Below are positions 17,394-25,247 of a stretch of DNA of 32,185 bases, piece after piece. This stretch comes from Caldifarciminota bacterium (lineage in GTDB: Bacteria > Hydrothermota > Tepidihabitantia > SM23-42). The stretch is taken from positions 1 through 32,185 of the forward strand of contig JAFGPO010000097.1 of NCBI GenBank assembly GCA_016936155.1, written 5' to 3'. Each line of letters starts with the position of its first letter. Position 1 is the stretch's first letter. The notes under the pieces are model-generated. The model was not told the origin of the DNA, did not search any database, and saw only the letters and a list, made by a program, of their open reading frames with translations. The position numbers were made by a program, and so were the translations under genes.

Positions 17394-18147
17394 TATATCC
17401 TCGTTCCGTCATGATCTGGATCGCCCGTACTGCCATACTTACCGGTACGACCATGTCCGGGTCAATATCTCTCTGGTAGGTGAGGATCCCTGTATCGATG
17501 AGCCGCATGCAGGGGAGGTAGAGGAATGAACGTTCCGATATATGGGCGAGCGGGTAGAAGTGTTTCGGATATACGGGTTCAAGAAGATTGTCAAGGGTGA
17601 TAATGAAATTGCCGACCGTCATTGTATCCTGTTCGTAGTACAGACCATCAGGCGTGGATGGCAAATATCCTCTCACAACGGCGTGACGTACGGGATCATG
17701 CACAGCGGCAGTATGGGTTGCTCCCGCGCAGAGTCTGGCATACAGCTCACGGGTGAGCACATAGCGCGCATCGAGGATCGGTCTTACCGGATCCGGTGCC
17801 GATCCGTACAGATTGAAGAAACGATCATAGGCATTGTTCGTATCATAGTGCCGGAGCAGTGTTGTGTATACATGCGGATCCCTGGTTTCATGCTGGGCGA
17901 GCGTTTCCAATATCCCGATCTGTGCGGATTGGTCGCCCTGCCGGCGGTAACAATCGTAAAGAAAATAGAGAACAGTATCCGCTCCAGGATTTTTTTCAAG
18001 ATATCTATTAAAATAGAGGATCGCGTAATCAATATCTGCTTTCTGGTAGTGTGCGATCGCCTTTTCGAAGTCGTTACGCCGGTCAAAGATCGCTGCGCAC
18101 TGGAGGAAAACAAGGACTACTGTGAAAAGATAATAACGACGCGGCAT
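17386..18147 (-). CDS. Hypothetical secreted protein with TPR-like N-terminal half
   Basis: Hydrophobic N-terminus MPRRYYLFTVVLVFLQCA, TPR-like FEKAIAHYQKADIDYAILYFNRYLEKNPGADTVLYFLYDCYRRQG; overlaps lptF start by 8 nt. Confidence 0.65.
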   Translation of the reverse strand: MPRRYYLFTVVLVFLQCAAIFDRRNDFEKAIAHYQKADIDYAILYFNRYLEKNPGADTVLYFLYDCYRRQGDQSAQIGILETLAQHETRDPHVYTTLLRHYDTNNAYDRFFNLYGSAPDPVRPILDARYVLTRELYARLCAGATHTAAVHDPVRHAVVRGYLPSTPDGLYYEQDTMTVGNFIITLDNLLEPVYPKHFYPLAHISERSFLYLPCMRLIDTGILTYQRDIDPDMVVPVSMAVRAIQIMTERGYID

Positions 18148-18905
18148 TCTTTAAGGAGCTGCACATTCTCTTTTGATCCATGGATGCGCTGGGCGTCAGC
18201 AATCGAGATCACGATATTCGTTTGTTTCGCACCGGTTATTCCAATTGCCGGTACAACGAGTGGTTTACGTCCAGCGCGGGGTGGAGTAAGATCCTTGTCA
18301 TTCGAATACTGTGCCAGACCCCATTCCGTGAGCGAGGATAAAGAGGCAAAGTCAGCCGAATACACTTCCTCATCCTCATCCGTGACGATCTTCGGAAACA
18401 AACAGGGTTTGATAGGGTAGCCGCGGCAGTCGAAAACGATACCGGTATAATCAGTTTTATCAATCTGCTGCGGAACGAGTTCTATCGTATCCTGAACCGG
18501 TCTGTTTTCCGGCCACTTCTGACCGCAGCACGGACAGAGCATTGGAACCACAAAGCGCACCGGGTGTTGTATCGGAAGGAGTAGGTGCATAATTTTGTCG
18601 GTCAGATCCAGTTGATGAATGTACTCGATACCTCCATCAGTCAAAAAATTCTGCTGGGTGCTCGTACAATTTGTAATGCACTTGATGATTACTTCGTCGC
18701 TCCCTTGATGGGAGGCGAGGTAGTCTTCAACGGTTCGGGTTTCATCATACTGTATCGTTAAAAGGGCGTTGAAAAGCAAGTCCGTGATGTCCGTTTTCTC
18801 GGTGGTCGTGACTTTTACTGTGAACCGTGTCCAGTCGAATTCAACCGGTGCAAGACCCGCGGGAAGAATCGAGCAAACAAGTGCGAAAAACGCGATTGTT
18901 TTCAT
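18117..18905 (-). CDS. Secreted LPP20-like/envelope protein
   Basis: Signal peptide MKTIAFFALVCSILPAGLA; GIVFDCRGYPIKPCLFPKIVTDEDEEVYSADF...PLVVPAIGITGAKQTNIVISIADAQRI...ECRVVIIF; SD AAGGAGG upstream on minus strand. Confidence 0.65.
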   Translation of the reverse strand: MKTIAFFALVCSILPAGLAPVEFDWTRFTVKVTTTEKTDITDLLFNALLTIQYDETRTVEDYLASHQGSDEVIIKCITNCTSTQQNFLTDGGIEYIHQLDLTDKIMHLLLPIQHPVRFVVPMLCPCCGQKWPENRPVQDTIELVPQQIDKTDYTGIVFDCRGYPIKPCLFPKIVTDEDEEVYSADFASLSSLTEWGLAQYSNDKDLTPPRAGRKPLVVPAIGITGAKQTNIVISIADAQRIHGSKENVQLLKECRVVIIFSQ

Positions 18906-19107
18906 AAACCTCCTTTTCCAAAATGGATAGTAGTTGATGGATGTTAGAAGCTGGAACAAAATGCACACCCGCTATCAACCATATCCAGACCGTAGACGTC
19001 TCGTATTGACCAACGCTAGTCACCAGGATCTTAGTGTGTAATCGACCACGAAACGCTCGTGCTTCGGGTAGTTCTTAGTACCTAGTACCCAGTTCCTACT
19101 ACAACGA

Positions 19108-19179
19108 AGCGGGCGACGAGATTCGGACTCGCGACCCTCGGCTTGGGAAGCCGATGCTCTACCACTGAGCTACACCCGC
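19108..19179 (-). tRNA. tRNA-Gly (anticodon CCC)
   Basis: Reverse complement GCGGGTGTAGCTCAGTGGTAGAGCATCGGCTTCCCAAGCCGAGGGTCGCGAGTCCGAATCTCGTCGCCCGCT; anticodon loop TTCCCAA; CCA not encoded. Confidence 0.95.
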
Positions 19180-19191
19180 ATGAGCAGCAGA

Positions 19192-19219
19192 ATTATAATA
19201 GAATCGCTATTGATGTCAA
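19192..19219 (-). promoter_or_regulatory. Promoter of tRNA-Gly
   Basis: Minus strand TTGACA (19214-19219), 16-nt spacer, TATAAT (19192-19197). Confidence 0.85.
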
Positions 19220-19246
19220 GGTATCAGGGGGATCACCCGAAAAGAG

Positions 19247-19274
19247 TTGACAGACACTGCGTGTTTACTATACT
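19247..19274 (+). promoter_or_regulatory. Promoter of DUF3887-like lipoprotein gene
   Basis: TTGACA (19247-19252), 16-nt spacer, TATACT (19269-19274). Confidence 0.75.
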
Positions 19275-19304
19275 CATACAGGAAGCATAACAGGAGGAAG
19301 GGAT

Positions 19305-19697
19305 ATGAAAATCGTTCAATCAGGTGTTGTATGTCTTCTTTTTTGCATCGCGTGCGGGGTACGTGAACAAGCAGAGGTGATCCCATCGATCGATCTTACA
19401 TCCAGGGCACAGGATTTCGTGACCATGCTTTCTCAAGGGGACTACATAGGGTGCGTTGCGACATTCGATGAAACGATGAAGACGGGACTGCCTGAACCAA
19501 AGTTGCAAGAAGCATGGAATACGATCCAGATACAGGTGGGGAATTTTGAGAAACAAATCGGACTGCGTCAGACCAGGGAAGCTGGGTATGAGGTCGTGTA
19601 TGTGACCTGTCAATTCGAAAAAGGAAAGATCGACGTCAAGGTCGTGTACAACGGAGCAGAAGAAGTGACCGGTTTGTGGTTCCGCCCTGCTCCTTAA
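19305..19697 (+). CDS. Putative lipoprotein, DUF3887-like
   Basis: N-terminus MKIVQSGVVCLLFCIACG; FVTMLSQGDYIGCVATFDETMKTGLPEPKLQEAWNTIQIQVGNFEKQ...EVTGLWFRPAP; SD AGGAGGAAGGG. Confidence 0.7.
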   Translation: MKIVQSGVVCLLFCIACGVREQAEVIPSIDLTSRAQDFVTMLSQGDYIGCVATFDETMKTGLPEPKLQEAWNTIQIQVGNFEKQIGLRQTREAGYEVVYVTCQFEKGKIDVKVVYNGAEEVTGLWFRPAP

Positions 19698-19712
19698 CCA
19701 CATTCATGATTC

Positions 19713-19740
19713 TTGACAGGTGAAAAAAAATCCTTATAAT
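19713..19740 (+). promoter_or_regulatory. Promoter of guaB
   Basis: TTGACA (19713-19718), 16-nt spacer, TATAAT (19735-19740), only 5 nt before the ATG. Confidence 0.85.
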
Positions 19741-19745
19741 AGAAA

Positions 19746-21221
19746 ATGGAAAGTAAAAAAGTCGTAAAACTCAATGAAGGACTCACCTTTGATGACATTT
19801 TACTGATCCCTCAATATTCTGATACGCTGCCGCGTGCCTGCGACGTCGCGACCTATTTTTCGCGGCATATTAAGCTTGCAGTCCCGCTCGTAAGTGCGGC
19901 AATGGATACGGTGACCGATGCCTCCATGGCGATCGCAGTCGCCCAGGAGGGTGGCATCGGGGTGATCCATAAAAATATGTCGATCGATGCACAACAGATG
20001 CAGGCGCGTAAAGTCAAGCGGGCGGAAAGCGGTATGATACGTAATCCTATTACGATACAAGAGGATTCAACTGTGGGTGCGGCACGGGAACTCATGGATA
20101 AATATGGTATCTCAGGGGTGGTTGTGGTTGATGCGAAGGAACGGCTTGTGGGTATCCTGACCAACCGGGATATCATATTTGAGAATAATTTAAAGCGCAA
20201 AGTACAGGAGATCATGACCCATGAGAAACTCATCACTGCACCGGAAGGCACGAGTCTTGAACAGGCCCAGAACATACTGAAGAAGCACCGTATCGAGAAA
20301 TTGCCGATCATGAGCAAAAGCGGCAAACTTCGGGGACTCATAACCGTACGGGATATCATCAAGAAAATGGAGCACCCGCACGCGACCGTAGACAGAATGG
20401 GGAGACTCCGTTGTGCGGGCGCGATCGGGATCGACAAGCACACCATGGAGCGTGCGAAAGCACTCGTCGAGGCTGAGGTCGACGCATTGGTCATCGATAC
20501 CGCGCATGCACATTCCGCCGGGGTGATCGCAATGACAAAGAAGATCAAGCAGGCGTTTCCGAAAATAGAGCTCGTCGTGGGGAATGTCGGTACAGCAGAT
20601 GCTGTGCGCGCCCTGGTCAAACTCGATGTTGATGCGGTAAAAGTCGGTATTGGGCCGGGTTCGATCTGCACGACGCGGGTTATCGCCGGCATCGGCGTAC
20701 CCCAGATTACTGCGATCAGTGAATGCACCAGGGTCGCCGCGCAACATGGAATACCAATCATTGCGGATGGCGGTATTCGCTATTCCGGTGATATTGTGAA
20801 AGCGCTGGCGTGCGGCGCGGCGAGCGTTATGATCGGGAACCTCTTTGCCGGGACCGAGGAAAGCCCGGGCGAGAGGATTCTCCTTGAAGGGCGGCGCTAC
20901 AAAGAATACCGGGCAATGGGGTCTTTGAGTGCAATGCCCCGAGGATCTGCTGATCGGTATTTCCAGGAGGAATCCGCAAAAAAATTCGTCCCTGAAGGCG
21001 TTGAGGGTCGCGTGCCATACCGTGGTCTGGTCAAAGACGTGATCTTCCAACTGGTCGGCGGCCTGAAAGCAGGCATGGGTTACTGCGGGGCCAGGAGCAT
21101 CAAGGTATTGCAGAAGAAAGCCATGTTCATTCGTATCAGTCCAGCCGGCCTTCGGGAAAACCATCCACATGATATCACGATCACCAAAGAAGCACCGAAC
21201 TATGAGATCAGAGGAGTATAG
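19746..21221 (+). CDS. guaB: Inosine-5'-monophosphate dehydrogenase with tandem CBS domains
   Basis: [17 protein letters not shown]...[29 protein letters not shown]...[21 protein letters not shown]...[20 protein letters not shown]. Confidence 0.97.
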   Translation: MESKKVVKLNEGLTFDDILLIPQYSDTLPRACDVATYFSRHIKLAVPLVSAAMDTVTDASMAIAVAQEGGIGVIHKNMSIDAQQMQARKVKRAESGMIRNPITIQEDSTVGAARELMDKYGISGVVVVDAKERLVGILTNRDIIFENNLKRKVQEIMTHEKLITAPEGTSLEQAQNILKKHRIEKLPIMSKSGKLRGLITVRDIIKKMEHPHATVDRMGRLRCAGAIGIDKHTMERAKALVEAEVDALVIDTAHAHSAGVIAMTKKIKQAFPKIELVVGNVGTADAVRALVKLDVDAVKVGIGPGSICTTRVIAGIGVPQITAISECTRVAAQHGIPIIADGGIRYSGDIVKALACGAASVMIGNLFAGTEESPGERILLEGRRYKEYRAMGSLSAMPRGSADRYFQEESAKKFVPEGVEGRVPYRGLVKDVIFQLVGGLKAGMGYCGARSIKVLQKKAMFIRISPAGLRENHPHDITITKEAPNYEIRGV

Positions 21222-21963
21222 TCAGCCCTTTACCACAATCGCTCCGTACTACGACACGCTCATGTCGTTTGTCAACTACCCTGCATGGGTGGAATATATC
21301 GAGCGGATCCTTGCTCTGTATGAACGGAATGACCGCCTTATTTTCGATCTTGCGTGCGGAACCGGCGTATGCCTTGAATTATGGTATGAACGTGGGTATC
21401 AGGTACTTGGTCTAGACCGGTCATTTACGATGCTTGAAGTGTGCCGCAATCGCTTGCAGAAGAAAAAGGGAGAGTCCGTGGCATTGATCAATGGAGATAT
21501 GCGCTGGCTCGCCCTGCATCGTGTATATCCTGTTATTACATGTTTATATGACAGTCTTAACTACCTCCTCAAGGAGGAAGAACTTGCAGCTTGTTTTAAG
21601 AACGTCCATAGAACACTGTCGGAAAAAGGGCTCTTTATTTTCGATATGAATACGATTCGCTGCCTGCGTGATGAGTGGGGTAATAACACCTACTACCGGC
21701 AGGATGAGAACATCAACTCCGTTTGGTCAAATCAGTTCGATGTGAAAAACAGCATTTCATCTCTGGAGTTGGTCCTGAAGATCAAACAGAACGGGGATTA
21801 CCACACGATCAGGGAATTCCACCAGGAACGCGGATATCCATTGTCCACCATCGCGCGTCTTCTTACGCGCGCAGGATTCACGTTCTCCTTGTACCGTCAT
21901 CTGACCTTTAATCCTGCATGGGAACAGGACTTGCGCATCATGGGTGTGGCAGAAAAATGCTGA
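21202..21963 (+). CDS. Class I SAM-dependent methyltransferase
   Basis: YYDTLMSFVNYPAWVEYIERI...LIFDLACGTGVCLELWYERGYQVLGLDRSFTMLEVCRNR...VITCLYDSLNYL; overlaps guaB 3' end. Confidence 0.9.
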   Translation: MRSEEYSQPFTTIAPYYDTLMSFVNYPAWVEYIERILALYERNDRLIFDLACGTGVCLELWYERGYQVLGLDRSFTMLEVCRNRLQKKKGESVALINGDMRWLALHRVYPVITCLYDSLNYLLKEEELAACFKNVHRTLSEKGLFIFDMNTIRCLRDEWGNNTYYRQDENINSVWSNQFDVKNSISSLELVLKIKQNGDYHTIREFHQERGYPLSTIARLLTRAGFTFSLYRHLTFNPAWEQDLRIMGVAEKC

Positions 21964-23183
21964 TCGCTGACCTGCACATTCATTCCCGGTACTCGCGGGC
22001 AACATCGAAGGAAATGATCATTCCGAAGATCGCGGAATACGCCAAATTGAAGGGGATCGGTATGCTCGGTTCTGCCGATTTCACTCATCCGGAGTGGCTT
22101 CAGGAACTTAAAAAAGATCTCAAGGAAGCGGGAAACGGGGTATTCGAGTATGACGGCGTAAAATTCATTTTGAATGTCGAAGTCAATAACATTTACTCAC
22201 GAAACGGCAAAGGTCGCCGGATGCATAATATCATTTTTGCACCTGATTTCAATACCGTTGATAAAATAAACACCTACTTAGGTAAATACGGAAAACTGCA
22301 GTCGGACGGTCGACCGATCCTGACGTTCGATACATACGATATGTTCAAGGCGTTGCTCGATATATCCGAAGATATTTTCCTGATCCCGGCGCATATCTGG
22401 ACACCGTGGTATTCTTTGTTCGGCTCCAATTCGGGATTCGATACGATCGAAGAATGCTTTGGTGATCTCAGCGATGCGTTTTTCGCGGTCGAGACCGGTC
22501 TTTCCTCGGATCCTGCAATGAACTGGCGGCTTTCCGCGCTTGATAAATATACGCTCGTATCGAATTCCGATGCACACTCGCCGACGCGATTGGGTCGCGA
22601 GGCAAACGTATTCAAAAACGATCTCGATTATTATGGTCTGCGCGATGTCCTGAAGAACAAGGACCGGGAACAATTCTTATACACGATCGAATTCTATCCT
22701 GAGGAAGGGAAATATCATTACGATGGGCACCGCAAGTGTGATGTGCGTCTTGCACCGCAGGAGGCCCGGTTCAACAATAATATATGTCCAGTATGCTCGC
22801 GAACCCTGACCATCGGAGTTCTGCACCGCATTGAGGTGTTGGCAGACCGGGAGGAAGGAACCACTCCCCAGGGAGTTATACCCTACCGGAGTCTTATCCC
22901 GCTTGAGGAAGTCATTGCCGAGGCATTCGGCTGCGGGCGCGATACCGTCGCCGTGAAGAACGAATACCGGAAATTATGCGCGGAGTTCGGAAGTGAATTC
23001 GAGATCCTGTTGAACGTGCCGATAGAAACATTTAAAGGGAGCGTTCACGAGCGTATTGCGCTTGGCATCGACCGCATGCGCCGGGGTGATTGCATCATCA
23101 ATCCCGGTTATGACGGGGAGTTTGGCACGGTGCGTTTGTTTGAAGAGGAAAAGCCTAAGGAATCCCAGTTAGGTTTATTTTAA
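21957..23183 (+). CDS. PHP-domain nuclease, Endonuclease Q (EndoQ)-like
   Basis: MLIADLHIHSRYSRATSKEMIIPKIAEYAKLKGIGMLGSADFTHPEWL...IPAHIWTPWYSLFGSNSGFDTIEECFGD...VSNSDAHSPTRLGREAN...CPVCSRTLTIGVLHRIEVLADR; C-terminal QLGLF. Confidence 0.87.
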   Translation: MLIADLHIHSRYSRATSKEMIIPKIAEYAKLKGIGMLGSADFTHPEWLQELKKDLKEAGNGVFEYDGVKFILNVEVNNIYSRNGKGRRMHNIIFAPDFNTVDKINTYLGKYGKLQSDGRPILTFDTYDMFKALLDISEDIFLIPAHIWTPWYSLFGSNSGFDTIEECFGDLSDAFFAVETGLSSDPAMNWRLSALDKYTLVSNSDAHSPTRLGREANVFKNDLDYYGLRDVLKNKDREQFLYTIEFYPEEGKYHYDGHRKCDVRLAPQEARFNNNICPVCSRTLTIGVLHRIEVLADREEGTTPQGVIPYRSLIPLEEVIAEAFGCGRDTVAVKNEYRKLCAEFGSEFEILLNVPIETFKGSVHERIALGIDRMRRGDCIINPGYDGEFGTVRLFEEEKPKESQLGLF

Positions 23184-23627
23184 CTACGGACCCATATCCA
23201 CGATCGTTATCGAGTAGGTGCTGCCCATGACCAAAAACGCGACGTATCCGATCGGCAATCCGCCGAAAAATATCCGCAAATAGTACGGTCCTTCGTCAAT
23301 ATCATCGTATACATCATGGACATAGCGAATGCTGCCTTGTCCGACCGTCTCGTCGAACCGGGCAAAGAGAAACGTATCCGTATAGAATAACTCATTATGG
23401 ATAAGCAGGGTGCGTTCAAATTCGTCGGCGAATTCGACCCTGAAGCGAAAACCGATCAGTGTTGAATCGATCGCGTGATAGATCCCGGTGACCAGTGAAT
23501 CATGCCAGAAGATGGGCGGCGGCGGGATGAAATCATCACTACCCATATCGAATATGTTATTGCGTTCACGGCAGGAGAACATGACCAGCATACAGAATCC
23601 CAGGAGAACTACGCGAGAGAGCTTCAC
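23184..23627 (-). CDS. Hypothetical lipoprotein
   Basis: GTG start after AGAGGTTTT: VKLSRVVLLGFCMLVMFSCRERNNIFD lipoprotein-like signal; follows the upstream gene directly. Confidence 0.6.
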   Translation of the reverse strand: MKLSRVVLLGFCMLVMFSCRERNNIFDMGSDDFIPPPPIFWHDSLVTGIYHAIDSTLIGFRFRVEFADEFERTLLIHNELFYTDTFLFARFDETVGQGSIRYVHDVYDDIDEGPYYLRIFFGGLPIGYVAFLVMGSTYSITIVDMGP

Positions 23628-23629
23628 GA

Positions 23630-24040
23630 TCAAAACCTCTTTGTGAGACCGAATGATATCGTGCCAGTGTGGGTATACTGAAGGTCGAGGGATGGCAGGG
23701 ATCCGACTGTTCTGTTTGAATCCATAAGTTTCGCGTAGTAATAGATCGTGCGCCCGATGAAGAACAGGGCGCCGAGTGCGCATACGTTGCGTATCCGGTC
23801 ATATTTTTCCATCTGTTCCCAGTAATGTAGGGCATCGGTCGTCGTTGCGCTGTTCTGGTAGCGGTCGTACGCATTATTACCTTTTTCCCAGTATATCCCT
23901 GCGGTAGCAATCAATCCGACGCTCAATAATCCATTGACCGCGATCTGTTTTTTATAGAGTTGTTGCTGAAAATGGGAGGATCCAGGGATGGAATCCGGTG
24001 TGCTCGTTGAACATACGAGGATTAAAATAATATGGCTCAT
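23630..24040 (-). CDS. Hypothetical membrane protein (DUF5683-like)
   Basis: QQQLYKKQIAVNGLLSVGLIATAGIYWEKGNNAYDRYQNSATTTDALHYWEQMEKYDRIRNVCALGALFFIGRTIYYYAKLMD; SD AAGGAG. Confidence 0.6.
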   Translation of the reverse strand: MSHIILILVCSTSTPDSIPGSSHFQQQLYKKQIAVNGLLSVGLIATAGIYWEKGNNAYDRYQNSATTTDALHYWEQMEKYDRIRNVCALGALFFIGRTIYYYAKLMDSNRTVGSLPSLDLQYTHTGTISFGLTKRF

Positions 24041-24057
24041 AGTACTCCTTGATCAAG

Positions 24058-24085
24058 AGTATATGTATTTCCGTATCCAAGGCAA
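24058..24085 (-). promoter_or_regulatory. Promoter of DUF5683-like/lipoprotein operon
   Basis: Minus strand TTGCCT (24080-24085), 16-nt spacer, TATACT (24058-24063). Confidence 0.55.
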
Positions 24086-24155
24086 GATGCAATATGACAG
24101 AAGTGTTCTCGGTGGAGGTATAGAAACGGAATATTCTATATACAATAGGAATATA

Positions 24156-24183
24156 TTGCCATAACCGCTTTATTATGTATAAT
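24156..24183 (+). promoter_or_regulatory. Promoter of DUF554 gene
   Basis: TTGCCA (24156-24161), 16-nt spacer, TATAAT (24178-24183), 5 nt before the GTG start. Confidence 0.65.
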
Positions 24184-24188
24184 CGAGC

Positions 24189-24881
24189 GTGATTGGCGTC
24201 ATTATGAATACCGTGCTCGTTATCATCGGCGGGTGCACAGGATTGCTCTTTCGAAAGGGGATCCCCGAGAAGATCAAGCGGATCATTATGACCGGTCTCG
24301 GTTTGTTTACCTGTATTCTCGGCATCAAGATGGGCCTGGAAATGCAGCAGGTTTTAGTTGTCGTGTTGAGTATCGTCGCCGGCGGGGCGATCGGTCAGGT
24401 ATTGAGGATCGAGGAAAATATCAAGGCATTAGGCGAGAGAATACGTGTTCTGATGAGGTTACACGAAGAAGGTTCGTTCTCGGAAGGATTTGTTTTTTCA
24501 AGTTTGCTCTTCTGTGTCGGCCCGATGACAATCCTCGGCTGCATCCAGGCGGGGGTTGAGGGCGATCCGGAATTGCTTTTCATCAAATCGATCATGGACG
24601 GGGTGTCCGCAATAATCCTTGCATCCGCGCTGGGCATGGGCGTATTACTTTCCGCAGTCACCGTACTTATCCTGCAGGGAACGCTTGTCCTCCTTGCACA
24701 ACAGTTCACCTTCCTCACCCAGTCATTATACATCGGTGATTTTACCAGTGTCGGAGGCATCATCATCTTCGGGATCGGCATCAAGCTGCTCGGGATCAAG
24801 AAATTGAAAGCCGGAAATTTCCTGCCTGCTTTGGTGCTCGTGGTGCTGTTTACGTTCCTCGCGACATTGATACGTACATAA
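24189..24881 (+). CDS. DUF554 family membrane protein (YdfK/YqgA-like)
   Basis: MIGVIMNTVLVIIGGCTGLLFRKGIPEKIKRIIMTGLGLFTCILGIKMGLE...FCVGPMTILGCIQAGVEGDPELLFIKSIMDGVSAIILAS. Confidence 0.93.
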   Translation: MIGVIMNTVLVIIGGCTGLLFRKGIPEKIKRIIMTGLGLFTCILGIKMGLEMQQVLVVVLSIVAGGAIGQVLRIEENIKALGERIRVLMRLHEEGSFSEGFVFSSLLFCVGPMTILGCIQAGVEGDPELLFIKSIMDGVSAIILASALGMGVLLSAVTVLILQGTLVLLAQQFTFLTQSLYIGDFTSVGGIIIFGIGIKLLGIKKLKAGNFLPALVLVVLFTFLATLIRT

Positions 24882-25011
24882 TAGGGTAAAGATGGCTACG
24901 AGAGGACAGCAGAAGGTTAAGGGGGATTATAATTCATTCCTGAAATTCGGATACTCTGGTATTCTGATATCCTTGTCTGCTGATATACTGCTTTTTTTGG
25001 ACAGAACCTCA

Positions 25012-25039
25012 TTGACATATCGTTTTGCATAACTATAAT
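25012..25039 (+). promoter_or_regulatory. Promoter of cobalamin riboswitch/TonB receptor transcript
   Basis: TTGACA (25012-25017), 16-nt spacer, TATAAT (25034-25039). Confidence 0.85.
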
Positions 25040-25044
25040 TCCTT

Positions 25045-25211
25045 GCTGATGGATCAAAGGGAAGCGCCGTGAAAATCGGACGCGGTCGCCGCCACTGTGA
25101 TTCCATGTATTACTTTGGTTATTGAAAGCCACTGCTCCCACACTTCTGTATTAATACCGGGAATGGGAAGGTTGATCAGAGCTGGATAAGCCAGGAGACC
25201 TATTCATCAGC
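25045..25211 (+). ncRNA. Cobalamin (AdoCbl/B12) riboswitch
   Basis: AAAGGGAAGCGCCGTGAAAATCGGACGCGGTCGCCGCCACTGTGA, AGCCACTG, GGGAAGG, and B12 box GCTGGATAAGCCAGGAGACC; closing P1 helix GCTGATGGAT (25045-25054) with ATTCATCAGC (25202-25211). Confidence 0.93.
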
Positions 25212-25247
25212 ATCAATCAGGAATCCTTCGGACGAAAGGAGGTCTCC

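Noticed and set aside
17542-18420. 292-aa plus-strand ORF opposite the TPR-like and LPP20-like genes
   Set aside because: Shadow ORF; minus-strand operon has signal peptide, SD and overlapping start/stop codons.
19853-21170. Two minus-strand ORFs of 302 and 326 aa opposite guaB
   Set aside because: Shadows of guaB, whose identity is certain.
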